From positions 124,001 through 188,000 of the forward strand of contig JAHLKX010000005.1 in NCBI GenBank assembly GCA_020444515.1: a stretch of 64,000 nucleotides of DNA, written 5' to 3'. This DNA comes from Bacteroidota bacterium (lineage in GTDB: Bacteria > Bacteroidota > Bacteroidia > Bacteroidales > JAADJA01). This document shows, piece by piece, positions 9,481 to 18,176 of the stretch. How positions within the stretch are numbered: the stretch's first letter is position 1; each line of letters opens with the position of its first letter. Under the pieces are notes generated by a model, which was not told the DNA's origin, ran no database searches, and was given only the letters and a program-made list of their open reading frames with translations. Position numbers and translations under genes: made by a program.

Positions 9481-12400
9481 TTGGAAATTACTGATCTCAT
9501 CGGAATTTATAGCCATGACCAACGAACGGTTGCTTTGCTCAACAGGCTTGAAATCCTGGCACAGGGTCGGCTTCGTTTAAAGGGATTGGTGGGTTCTTCA
9601 CTCTCATTTTTGAATGTGGCTTTATATGAGCAGACCAATCATCATCAGATTGTGGTTTTACCCGACAAAGAATCGGCGGCTTACTTTTTGAATGACCTGG
9701 AATCGATTTATGGCGAAAAAGATCAAAACTTTCACAAAAAAAAGATCCTTTTTTTCCCGACTTCTTATAAACGATCATACAACATCGAAAGCCAGGACAA
9801 CACCAGTATCCTGCTCCGAACAGAAGTACTGAAACGACTTGGGACTTCCACCAGAAAAACAATCGTGGTGACCTATCCGGAGGCCTTAACTGAAAAAGTG
9901 GTCCGTAAAGCATACCTGACAAAAAATACGATCCGGGTTAAAGTTGGAGAAAAACTATCCCACGATTTTGTAGCCGATGTGCTGATAGAAAGTGATTTTG
10001 AACGAACTGATTTTGTGTATGAACCCGGGCAGTTTGCGCTCCGTGGTGGCATCATCGATGTATTTTCCTATACCAATGACTATCCTTACCGGATCGAGTT
10101 TTTTGGTGATGAGGTGGAGAGCATACGTTCATTTAATCCCAATGATCAGTTATCGATCGATAAACTCGATCATATTTCCATCGTTCCCAATATCCAGGAT
10201 CGAAAGATCATAGAAAAGCGGGAATCGCTTTTATCCTTTATTCCCGAAAACACGGTACTGTGGTTTGATGACCTGGGATTTACCATCGACCGGATCGGGT
10301 TTGAGTATGATCGTGCAAAAGAAGCCACAGATCTGGAAGAAGAGATTGAAACAAAGTTGACGGCCGATGAATTATATATTGATGCCGGGACTTTTAAAAA
10401 GGATGTACTAAATTTTATGATTTTTGAGTTTGGATCGCAATCTTATTTTCCGGAGGCAGAGGTTTTTAATTTTGATACTTCGCCTCAACCCAGTTTCAAT
10501 AAGAATTTTGATATCCTGATCGGAAATCTTACGGAGAACACAAAAAATGGAATTCAGAATTACATTCTATCCGAAAATCCCAATCAACTCAAGCGGTTAT
10601 ACGCCATCTTCGACGATATAGTAGCCAACAAAGGCATACGTCGCCCATTTGAATTTGAAACAGTAGCGGTTTCGCTGCATCAGGGTTTCGTGGATCACGA
10701 TCATAAAATTGCCTGTTATACCGATCACCAGATTTTTGAACGCTATCATAAATTCCATCTTAAGGAAAAGTTTAGTGGCTCACAAGCTTTAACACTCAAA
10801 GAACTTTATAATTTACAACCTGGTGATTTTGTCACCCATATCGACCATGGCGTTGGTCGCTTTGATGGATTGGAGAAAATCGACACCAACGGCAAGATGC
10901 AGGAAGCCATTCGATTGATTTACAAGGATGGCGATCTGCTATACATCAGCATCCATTCTTTACACCGCATTTCGAAATATGTTGGAAAAGAAGGTACTGC
11001 GCCGACTATGAATCGGCTTGGCACCAATACCTGGAATAAGCTCAAGGAAAAGACCAAGAAAAAGGTTAAGGATATCGCCAAGGAATTGATCAAACTGTAT
11101 GCAGAAAGAAAAGCTGCCGAGGGATTTGCTTTTACAAAAGACACTTACCTGCAACATGAGTTGGAAGCTTCTTTTATTTATGAAGACACACCCGACCAGT
11201 TGAAAGCCACGAACGACGTAAAAAAGGACATGCAAGAAAAACATCCGATGGACCGGCTGGTCTGTGGTGATGTGGGTTTTGGTAAAACAGAGGTGGCCAT
11301 CCGGGCGGCATTTAAAGCAGTAACCGATAGCAAACAGGTGGGCGTTTTGGTTCCGACAACCATCCTGGCTTTGCAGCACTACAAAACCTTTTCGGAGCGA
11401 CTGGCGGAATTTCCCTGCCGGGTTGAGTATATCAACCGGTTTAAGACCTCTAAGGAACAAACCCAGATCAAGAAAGAACTGAAAGAAGGGAAGATCGATA
11501 TCCTCATTGGAACCCATCGCCTCATTAGCAAGGACATTGAATTCAAAGAATTGGGATTACTCATCATTGATGAAGAACAAAAATTTGGTGTTGGAGCAAA
11601 AGAGCGGTTAAAGCAGATGAAGGTGAATGTGGATACCCTGACTCTTACCGCTACGCCTATTCCAAGAACATTGCAATTTTCGTTGATGGGTGCACGCGAC
11701 CTGTCGGTGATCAATACACCGCCGCCCAACAGGTATCCTATCCTTACCGAATTGCGTCCGTTTGGTGAGGAGGTGATCCGCGATGCCATCAATTATGAGA
11801 TCGACCGGGGAGGACAGGTGTTTTTTGTGCACAACCGGATTCAGAACATTGAGGAAGTTGCGGATATGATCCGAAAATATTGCCCGGATGTATCTGTTGC
11901 GATAGGCCATGGGCAAATGGATGGCCATAAACTGGAGAAAGTCATGGTAGAATTTATTGATGGTAAATTTGATGTTTTACTGGCTACCACCATCATCGAG
12001 TCGGGATTGGATATCCCCAACGTTAACACCATCATCATCAACGATGCACAAAATTACGGCCTGAGTGACCTGCACCAGTTGCGGGGCCGGGTTGGACGCT
12101 CCAACCGGAAAGCATTCTGTTACCTGCTTTCACCGCCTTTGTCTGTTCTAACACCGGAAGCCCGCAAACGACTGAAAGCCATCGAAGAGTTTTCGGAGCT
12201 GGGCAGCGGATTTAACATCGCCATGCGCGACCTCGACATCCGGGGTGCCGGAAATATCCTGGGTGCCGAACAAAGCGGTTTTATTTCGGAGATCGGTTTT
12301 GAGATGTACCACAAGATCCTTGATGAGGCAGTAATGGAATTGAAAGAGACCGAGTTCAAAGACCTTTATAAAGAAGAGATCCAGAAAGATTTTGTCCGCG

Positions 12401-12861
12401 ATTGCCAGATTGAGACCGACCTTGCCCTCCTCATCCCTGATGATTATGTAACCAATATCACCGAGCGGCTCAGTTTGTATAAAGAACTCGACAACATTGA
12501 AGAGGAAGTGGAGCTGCAACGATTCCGCCTGCGCCTGATCGACCGTTTTGGACCGATGCCGCCACAAACCGAAGAGCTCATTAATGCCATCCGCCTACGC
12601 TGGCTGGGCAGGGAAATAGGCTTCGAAAAGATCCTCATGAAAATGGAAAAGCTGACCGGCTATTTCATCTCCAACCAGGAATCACTCTATTATCAATCCG
12701 AAAAGTTCACCAATGTGCTGCGATTTGTCCAGCAAAACCCTTCGCTTTGCCGGATGCGGGAAGGCAATGATAAACTGACACTGACATTTTTTAACATCCA
12801 GACCGTGAGCCGGGCGATAGATGTATTGAAGATGGTGGTAGGACAAGGAACAATAGATTAG
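9481..12861 (+). CDS. mfd: Transcription-repair coupling factor Mfd
   Basis: 1126 residues. Removes RNA polymerase stalled at lesions and recruits UvrA for nucleotide excision repair. UvrB-like homology region at about 120-230, CarD-like RNA-polymerase interaction domain at about 440-540 (LQPGDFVTHIDHGVGRF), then the RecG-type helicase with Walker A GDVGFGKTEVA, DEEQ box, LTATPIPRT, the post-helicase QLRGRVGRSNRKA motif and a C-terminal TRCF domain from about 970. The start must be TTG at 9481: the fbp stop codon is in the same frame two codons before it, and the next residues (EITDLIGIYS) fit the family N-terminus. Confidence 0.97.
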   Translation: MEITDLIGIYSHDQRTVALLNRLEILAQGRLRLKGLVGSSLSFLNVALYEQTNHHQIVVLPDKESAAYFLNDLESIYGEKDQNFHKKKILFFPTSYKRSYNIESQDNTSILLRTEVLKRLGTSTRKTIVVTYPEALTEKVVRKAYLTKNTIRVKVGEKLSHDFVADVLIESDFERTDFVYEPGQFALRGGIIDVFSYTNDYPYRIEFFGDEVESIRSFNPNDQLSIDKLDHISIVPNIQDRKIIEKRESLLSFIPENTVLWFDDLGFTIDRIGFEYDRAKEATDLEEEIETKLTADELYIDAGTFKKDVLNFMIFEFGSQSYFPEAEVFNFDTSPQPSFNKNFDILIGNLTENTKNGIQNYILSENPNQLKRLYAIFDDIVANKGIRRPFEFETVAVSLHQGFVDHDHKIACYTDHQIFERYHKFHLKEKFSGSQALTLKELYNLQPGDFVTHIDHGVGRFDGLEKIDTNGKMQEAIRLIYKDGDLLYISIHSLHRISKYVGKEGTAPTMNRLGTNTWNKLKEKTKKKVKDIAKELIKLYAERKAAEGFAFTKDTYLQHELEASFIYEDTPDQLKATNDVKKDMQEKHPMDRLVCGDVGFGKTEVAIRAAFKAVTDSKQVGVLVPTTILALQHYKTFSERLAEFPCRVEYINRFKTSKEQTQIKKELKEGKIDILIGTHRLISKDIEFKELGLLIIDEEQKFGVGAKERLKQMKVNVDTLTLTATPIPRTLQFSLMGARDLSVINTPPPNRYPILTELRPFGEEVIRDAINYEIDRGGQVFFVHNRIQNIEEVADMIRKYCPDVSVAIGHGQMDGHKLEKVMVEFIDGKFDVLLATTIIESGLDIPNVNTIIINDAQNYGLSDLHQLRGRVGRSNRKAFCYLLSPPLSVLTPEARKRLKAIEEFSELGSGFNIAMRDLDIRGAGNILGAEQSGFISEIGFEMYHKILDEAVMELKETEFKDLYKEEIQKDFVRDCQIETDLALLIPDDYVTNITERLSLYKELDNIEEEVELQRFRLRLIDRFGPMPPQTEELINAIRLRWLGREIGFEKILMKMEKLTGYFISNQESLYYQSEKFTNVLRFVQQNPSLCRMREGNDKLTLTFFNIQTVSRAIDVLKMVVGQGTID

Positions 12862-12876
12862 TGAATAGAGAATAGT

Positions 12877-13077
12877 GATTGGTGAATAGTGATGGATTTT
12901 TAGGGAATTGTTATTTTTAATTAATAGTTTAATCTCTGCGCCTTTTTTGCGGTCCTCTGCGTAAAAAAATATTTCATATTCTAGTTTCAAATACGAGGAA
13001 CTGCGCGTATTTTTTGCTGAGTTTCTCAAAGTATCAATAAGATGCCAGCAAAGATCACAAATCACTATTCACCAATC
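12877..13077. repeat. Intergenic element bounded by 17-bp inverted repeats
   Basis: The arm 12877-12893 (GATTGGTGAATAGTGAT) has its exact reverse complement at 13061-13077. The 201-bp unit has no convincing gene. Inside it CTCTGCG occurs twice, 21 bases apart (12934 and 12955), followed by an A-run. Just outside the left arm a shorter relative (GTGAATAG) recurs. The layout suggests a small non-autonomous repeat rather than a terminator, since the arms are 167 bases apart; no target-site duplication is evident. Confidence 0.6.
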
Positions 13078-13094
13078 CTCAAACTATTTCCATT

Positions 13095-13102
13095 TACCTT
13101 TG
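13095..13102 (+). promoter_or_regulatory. Bacteroidota-type -7 box for the oxidoreductase pair
   Basis: TACCTTTG fits TAnnTTTG, 26 bases before the ATG at 13128; no TTG found at -33. It lies just outside the inverted-repeat element. The ATG itself is preceded by a purine-rich AAGAGGAA. Confidence 0.45.
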
Positions 13103-13127
13103 TTAAGAATAACAAAAGAGGAATTTC

Positions 13128-13991
13128 ATGAACAAGAAAATTTTAGTTTCAGGCGCCACCGGTACCATCGGTTCTTTCCTGGTGGATGAACTGAGAAAAA
13201 GAAACACCGAATTCGTTGCCCTGGTGCGGGATGATGCCAAAGCAGAAAAACTCAATAAGAATGGTATTCAGACCGTGATCGGTGACCTGGGAAATAAGGA
13301 ATCACTATTGGCCGCCATGAACGATGTGGAGAAGGTGTTTCTATTATCTACAACTTCACCCCAATCACCCGAACTGCAGGGGAATGTTGTGAAAGCCGCC
13401 CAGACAAAAGGGATCAAACACATTGTAAAGATCGCTGCCCGCGGATCTGCCCCCGATGCAGATTTTAACATCGGCCGCTGGCATGGGATCACCGAAGAAG
13501 AGATCAGAGAATCTGGTATTCCATATACCTTTATCCATGCCCATACCTTTATGCAAAATCTCTTTTTTGATGCGGGTTCCATTGAAAAAGAAAATGCTAT
13601 TTACAGTTCACAGGGTGATGGTAAGATCCCGATGGTGGATGCCAGGGATATTGCTGCTGTTGCTGCAGTTGTGCTCACCGAGCCGGGGCATGAAGGTAAA
13701 ACCTATGTAGTAACTGGGCCGGAGGCTGTTTCATACCATGACATCGCCAAAGAATTATCAGTGTTGCTGGGAAGAGAAATTAAATACATTCAGCAAACTC
13801 CTGAAGAGGGACACAAAGCGATGTTGTCATCCGGCATGCCCGAATGGTTGGTGGATGATATGACTTTGCTGAATAAAAGGTATGCCAGCAATGAGGCTGC
13901 CGAAGTGAGCAAGGATGTGGAAAAGGTTACCGGCAGAAAAGCGATACCATTGAGAAAATTTTTAAACGATTTTAAAAACAGGTTTAAATAA
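13128..13991 (+). CDS. NmrA-like NAD(P)-binding oxidoreductase
   Basis: 287 residues of the atypical short-chain dehydrogenase (NmrA/HSCARG) type. Rossmann motif SGATGTIGSFLVDELRKR at residues 8-25, then VIGDLGNKESLLAAM and the family-typical VFLLSTTSP. The classical YxxxK catalytic pair is not obvious, as is usual in this subgroup, whose members include quinone reductases and NADPH sensors. The substrate cannot be told. It ends six bases before the aldo/keto reductase gene, so both are one operon, probably for stress or carbonyl/quinone metabolism (inference). Confidence 0.87.
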   Translation: MNKKILVSGATGTIGSFLVDELRKRNTEFVALVRDDAKAEKLNKNGIQTVIGDLGNKESLLAAMNDVEKVFLLSTTSPQSPELQGNVVKAAQTKGIKHIVKIAARGSAPDADFNIGRWHGITEEEIRESGIPYTFIHAHTFMQNLFFDAGSIEKENAIYSSQGDGKIPMVDARDIAAVAAVVLTEPGHEGKTYVVTGPEAVSYHDIAKELSVLLGREIKYIQQTPEEGHKAMLSSGMPEWLVDDMTLLNKRYASNEAAEVSKDVEKVTGRKAIPLRKFLNDFKNRFK

Positions 13992-13997
13992 AAAGAG

Positions 13998-15020
13998 ATG
14001 AAATATAAATTATTAGGAAAAAGCGGCCTTAAGGTTTCAGAAATCTGCCTTGGCGCCATGTCCTTTGGAACCGAATGGAACTGGGGTTGTGATAAAAAAA
14101 CAAGCAAAAAAATATTTGATGTTTATGCCAATGCGGGCGGTAATTTCATTGACACGGCCAATATTTACACATCCGGCACCAGTGAAAAGATGGTAGGTGA
14201 ATTTATCGCATCCGACCGCGATCATTTTGTATTAGCTACTAAATATACCTTGTTCGACCGGGAAAATGACGTCAGTTTCAGTGGCAACAGCCGGAAGAAT
14301 ATGTTCCGCTCGGTAGAGGGCAGTCTGGATCGGCTTGATACTGATTACATCGACCTGCTTTGGGTACATATGTGGGACAGCACCACACCCGTAGACGAGG
14401 TGATGCGTGGACTTGATGACCTGATCAGCATGGGCCTTGTTCATTATATTGGCATTTCCGATACACCGGCCTGGGTTGTTTCACAGGCCAATACCATGGC
14501 GGAATTGAAAAACTGGAGTCGTTTTGTCGGATTACAAATAGAGTACAGCCTGATTGAAAGAACGCCTGAAAGAGATTTATTGCCCATGGCCAAAGCGTTT
14601 GAAATGGCCGTTACACCCTGGGCACCGCTTGGCGGAGGTGTGCTTACCGGTAAATATTTGAAAAAACAAAAAGGGCGTATCGACGCCGATCATCCCCGGC
14701 GAAATGACAGGAACACCCAAATTGCAAAAGCAGTGATGGATGTGGCCAAAGAACTGGGGGTAACGCCTGCTCAGGTGGCCATCAACTGGACCCGGCAGCG
14801 CGGACAACAGATGATTCCCATTGTTGGGGCAACCAAAGAGGCGCAAATTAAAGACAGTCTTGGTTCGATTGGTTTTATTATTCCAGAAAAACTAATGAAA
14901 AAACTTGATAAGGTGAGCGCAATCAGTTTGGGCTTCCCGCATGATTTCCTGAAATCCGACCTCGTGAAGAATGTGGCGTATGGCGGCACTTACGATCAGA
15001 TCGATTTTAGCAGAAAATAG
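13998..15020 (+). CDS. Aldo/keto reductase
   Basis: 340 residues with the TIM-barrel AKR pattern: KLLGKSGLKVSEICLGAMSFG at the start, the catalytic NFIDTANIYTSGTSE (Asp and Tyr), the catalytic Lys in FVLATKYT, and the His-containing DLLWVHMWDSTTPVDEVM. The C-terminal NADPH pocket shows IPIVGATKEAQIKDSL. Most like the general-stress/YghZ-type AKRs that reduce aldehydes with NADPH. Second gene of the pair with the NmrA-like protein, spaced by six bases. Confidence 0.92.
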   Translation: MKYKLLGKSGLKVSEICLGAMSFGTEWNWGCDKKTSKKIFDVYANAGGNFIDTANIYTSGTSEKMVGEFIASDRDHFVLATKYTLFDRENDVSFSGNSRKNMFRSVEGSLDRLDTDYIDLLWVHMWDSTTPVDEVMRGLDDLISMGLVHYIGISDTPAWVVSQANTMAELKNWSRFVGLQIEYSLIERTPERDLLPMAKAFEMAVTPWAPLGGGVLTGKYLKKQKGRIDADHPRRNDRNTQIAKAVMDVAKELGVTPAQVAINWTRQRGQQMIPIVGATKEAQIKDSLGSIGFIIPEKLMKKLDKVSAISLGFPHDFLKSDLVKNVAYGGTYDQIDFSRK

Positions 15021-15097
15021 GATTGTCTGACAAATTAGGATTCATCATTAAATGATGACAGTTCAGTCCCGATTTTGATGATTTCGGAAAGAAATAT

Positions 15098-15129
15098 TTT
15101 CGAGCGTGCGATCTATTTTTTTAATTTTG
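15098..15129 (+). promoter_or_regulatory. Promoter of the LiaF-like gene
   Basis: TTTCG (15098-15102), 19-base spacer, TAATTTTG (15122-15129). The -7 box is perfect for the Bacteroidota sigma factor, the -33 box has one mismatch. The ATG is 16 bases further on. Confidence 0.55.
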
Positions 15130-15145
15130 AATAAAATTCATCATT

Positions 15146-15847
15146 ATGAGCACAACCAATCAAAATCGTACCCTTGGCCTTGGTATATTAATCATTCTAA
15201 CAGGCCTCGTTTTTCTGCTCGATCAGTTAAACTTTTTTAGCTATCAGGTTTCCGATGTTCTCATTTCCTGGCAAATGTTACTCATCGTAATTGGTGTTTA
15301 TAATTTATTTTTTACACAAAGCCGCACCTTTGGTTATATAGTGCTGGTGGTAGGTGTCTTTTTTATTATTCCAAAACTCTTTTATGTTCCCTATGATTTT
15401 AATCGCAGCTTTTGGCCGGTTTTGTTGATCTTGCTCGGTGTATTTATTTTGATCCGGTCACGAATTCCTTCTAAATCCGGAACTGGATTTAAGCTTGAGG
15501 AAGGTGAAGCACATGAGACATTCGACGAGGTTAATATCTTCAGTGGATCAGAAAAGCAGATCAACATCGAATCACTCAAAGGAGGGAAAGTTACATCTAT
15601 TTTTGGGGGCTCTGACATCGACCTTACAACCTCTAAATTAGCTGGTGATCATGCTGTTATCGAGGTTTTTTACATGTTTGGCGGTTCAACCATCAGGGTT
15701 CCTGCCGATTGGATCATCGTAAACAATGTGACAGCGATTTTTGGTGGTTTCACCGATAAAAGAGCCAACCGACCTTCAGGCGATGACAACAAAAAACTTA
15801 TCCTAAATGGGTTTGTTATGTTTGGCGGAGGCGAAATTAAAAGCTGA
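15146..15847 (+). CDS. LiaF-like membrane protein (cell-wall-stress type)
   Basis: 233 residues. Four hydrophobic segments (about 10-28, 37-53, 57-75, 79-98) form a LiaI/LiaF-like membrane region. The soluble C-terminal half is a short-repeat beta structure with recurring Gly-Gly turns (SIFGGSDIDL, MFGGSTIRVPADW, IFGGFTDKRA, MFGGGEI), as in LiaF C-terminal domains. In Firmicutes LiaF inhibits the LiaRS envelope-stress system; here no LiaRS pair is adjacent, so only membrane localisation and the fold are supported. Single-gene unit with its own promoter. Confidence 0.8.
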   Translation: MSTTNQNRTLGLGILIILTGLVFLLDQLNFFSYQVSDVLISWQMLLIVIGVYNLFFTQSRTFGYIVLVVGVFFIIPKLFYVPYDFNRSFWPVLLILLGVFILIRSRIPSKSGTGFKLEEGEAHETFDEVNIFSGSEKQINIESLKGGKVTSIFGGSDIDLTTSKLAGDHAVIEVFYMFGGSTIRVPADWIIVNNVTAIFGGFTDKRANRPSGDDNKKLILNGFVMFGGGEIKS

Positions 15848-16013
15848 TTCTTCAATCCTTTCCATATCAATATTAAATTTTATTTCTGTTTAATGTCTTA
15901 ATAAACAGGCATCTGTTCTAGATTAGACCTATTTTGTTTAATAAAATATATAAATAGTTAAACAAAAATGGATTCTTTGTGTTCTTTAAGTATCAATCAT
16001 TAAAACAAAACAA

Positions 16014-16754
16014 ATGAAAGCAAACGGAAAATTAAATGGAATGGCAGATCAGGCACAATTTAAGATGAATCATATTGATACTTTGGAAACCGACATCGAA
16101 GACTTTGACATCATCGGCGATAATCATATATATTCAGGAATCGAAACACCGATTAACCCAAACGCATTTGAAATCAATGATTCCGACAAACTAGCAATCA
16201 TTGAGCGCCACTTTAAAGAAATTATGAATACAATGGGGTTAGATCTGAATGATGATAGTTTGCAGGGAACACCCAGGCGTGTTGCCAAAATGTTTGTGAA
16301 AGAGATTTTCAAAGGACTGAATCCAAAGAACAAGCCAGCCATTTCACTATTTGAAAATAAATTTCAATATGGCCAGATGTTGGTAGAAAGAAATATTCGT
16401 GTACAATCAACTTGTGAGCACCACTTTCAACCCATCATTGGCAAGGCTCATATAGCTTATATCAGTTCTGGGAAAGTAATCGGCTTATCAAAAATTAATC
16501 GAATCGTTGATTATTATGCAAGAAGACCTCAGGTTCAGGAACGCATGACAGTGCAAATAGCCAATGAATTAAAGAAAATCCTGGAAACAGAAGATGTGGC
16601 CGTAATCGTTGACGCCAAGCATTTTTGTGTTGCATCAAGGGGAATAGAAGATGACAGCAGTACAACGTTGACAGCAGAATACCATGGAAAGTTCAGGGAA
16701 GAGAAAACAAAAGAAGAATTTTTGAAATATATCAGCCTAAACCTGAACGCATAA
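16014..16754 (+). CDS. folE: GTP cyclohydrolase I
   Basis: 246 residues. Converts GTP to dihydroneopterin triphosphate, first step of folate and pterin synthesis. Zn and active-site motifs are intact: STCEHHFQPIIGKAHIAY (Cys-Glu-His-His), GLSKINRIVDYYARRPQVQER and AKHFCVASRG (second Cys ligand), then SSTTLTAEYHGKF. The N-terminal 60 residues are a weakly conserved extension. Preceded by about 165 bases without a gene or a clear promoter and followed by a strong hairpin terminator. Confidence 0.97.
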   Translation: MKANGKLNGMADQAQFKMNHIDTLETDIEDFDIIGDNHIYSGIETPINPNAFEINDSDKLAIIERHFKEIMNTMGLDLNDDSLQGTPRRVAKMFVKEIFKGLNPKNKPAISLFENKFQYGQMLVERNIRVQSTCEHHFQPIIGKAHIAYISSGKVIGLSKINRIVDYYARRPQVQERMTVQIANELKKILETEDVAVIVDAKHFCVASRGIEDDSSTTLTAEYHGKFREEKTKEEFLKYISLNLNA

Positions 16755-16787
16755 GATTTCCTATTCAAGTTGGTTTTGTTTGATTGT

Positions 16788-16815
16788 AAAAAATCCTCCG
16801 CGAGGGGGATTTTTT
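16788..16815. terminator. Bidirectional terminator between folE and the endonuclease/phosphatase gene
   Basis: Twelve-base-pair stem (AAAAAATCC/GGATTTTTT plus a U-G and two C-G pairs) capped by a GCGA tetraloop. The A and T tracts make it work on both strands, for convergent folE (plus) and the minus-strand gene whose stop codon overlaps it. Confidence 0.85.
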
Positions 16816-17863
16816 ATTTTACTTCACGCACCAGGATCACATAAACGGGAAAGTGATCACTGTAGCCACCCAGGTATCGATCGCCTACAAAAGTGCGGTT
16901 GGGATAACCCTCAAAAGCTCCTTCCTTTTGTTTTAAAAAGTTTTTGTTAAAAACAAAGGCTTTATAAAATTTGAAGCTGGATTTATCATCACCCAGCAAT
17001 GACTGGGAAATGATCACCTGGTCAAACAGATTCCAGGTATCGCGGTAAGCCAGGGAGCCGATTCCATTTTTATAGAGCTCGTACATAGGGTTGAACATGT
17101 CGCCCGGTTTAAGATCATCGGTTTTACCTTTAGCTCGAAGAAAATCCTCAACACTCGGATTTACCGGATCATCATTCAGGTCACCCATTACCAGGATTTT
17201 TGCATTGGGATCAAGTTGAAGCAATGAATCAACAATAAAACGTGAGAGTTCACCGGCCGCATTCCGTTTTGGCCTGCTCCTTTTTTCCCCACCACTGCGT
17301 GAGGGCCAGTGGTTCACAATTACATGGATATTTTCACCATTTAGTAATCCCGATACCACCAACTGGTCACGTGTCCGGAAATTGGTATCCTCCATCACAA
17401 GACGATGGGAAGCACTATTAATAACCTCAAAGTAATTAGGTTGATATAATAGGCCAACATCAACCCCCCGACGATCGGGAGAATCGTAATGTACAATCTG
17501 ATAATTCCTGTCGCTTATGGATGGTTCTTTAACAAGATCTTCCAGAACACCCCGATTTTCAATTTCCGATACACCCAATAAGGCTGGCCCGTCAGGGGTG
17601 ATGTCCGTGCCTATTTGGGCAATCACTTCCGCCATATGGTTCAGTTTTTCATGATACCGTTTCGAATTCCAATGCTTTTCACTCTCAGGGGTAAATTCCT
17701 CACTCAGGTATAGTTCGGTATTGTTAACCGTATCGAATAGGTTTTCAAGATTATAAAAACCGATGCAAACAACATGGTAAGCTTTCTTGGGTTGACTTTG
17801 GGCTGAAATACCCAGTAAAATTCCAAAAATTAACAATTGAAAGCGGATGAATCTATTCGTCAT
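16814..17863 (-). CDS. Secreted endonuclease/exonuclease/phosphatase family protein
   Basis: About 349 residues from ATG 17863, with a signal peptide ending near SAQSQ. The DNase I-like fold shows FYNLENLFDTVN near the start, the metal-binding Glu in LLGVSEIENRGVLEDL, VNHWPSRSGGEKRS, VMGDLNDDPVNPS and the terminal GGYSDHFPVYV (catalytic Asp-His). These are hallmarks of the family used for nucleases and phosphodiesterases; exact substrate is not evident. Being exported, it may degrade extracellular DNA or phosphoesters. The stop codon lies in the shared terminator hairpin. Confidence 0.9.
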   Translation of the reverse strand: MTNRFIRFQLLIFGILLGISAQSQPKKAYHVVCIGFYNLENLFDTVNNTELYLSEEFTPESEKHWNSKRYHEKLNHMAEVIAQIGTDITPDGPALLGVSEIENRGVLEDLVKEPSISDRNYQIVHYDSPDRRGVDVGLLYQPNYFEVINSASHRLVMEDTNFRTRDQLVVSGLLNGENIHVIVNHWPSRSGGEKRSRPKRNAAGELSRFIVDSLLQLDPNAKILVMGDLNDDPVNPSVEDFLRAKGKTDDLKPGDMFNPMYELYKNGIGSLAYRDTWNLFDQVIISQSLLGDDKSSFKFYKAFVFNKNFLKQKEGAFEGYPNRTFVGDRYLGGYSDHFPVYVILVREVK

Positions 17864-18085
17864 GTCTAATTCATTTAAGGATATCTGGTGCAAAGGTATT
17901 ATTTACAAGTATAATATCACAACCATCCGAAGTTTCAAATAAGTATTTTTTATGAATTGTGATCCTATTCAAGATGTATTCAGGACGAAAATGGCAGATA
18001 TGATTTTTAATATAAACCCTGTAATATCGGAAATAATCGGTATGTGAAGAAATGTGGAAATATATTTATAAATACGCAGAATAAA

Positions 18086-18118
18086 TTGGAAAGCTAAAGA
18101 TGGATTTTGTTAATTTCG
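18086..18118 (+). promoter_or_regulatory. Probable promoter of the TonB receptor operon
   Basis: TTG (18086-18088), 22-base spacer, TAATTTCG (18111-18118). One mismatch to TAnnTTTG. Lies 59 bases before the ATG at 18177. Confidence 0.45.
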
Positions 18119-18176
18119 AACGGTTTTTAATTATTTTTGCTTGTTATTCTTTTTTAACGATTTCGATTTAAAAAAT

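Noticed and set aside
12682..13065. 127-codon minus-strand frame across the mfd end and the inverted repeat
   Set aside because: It covers mfd coding sequence and the repeat arm and has no recognisable domain.
15041..15057. Hairpin TCATCATT/AATGATGA after the aldo/keto reductase
   Set aside because: AT-rich short stem with no T-run; too weak to call a terminator.
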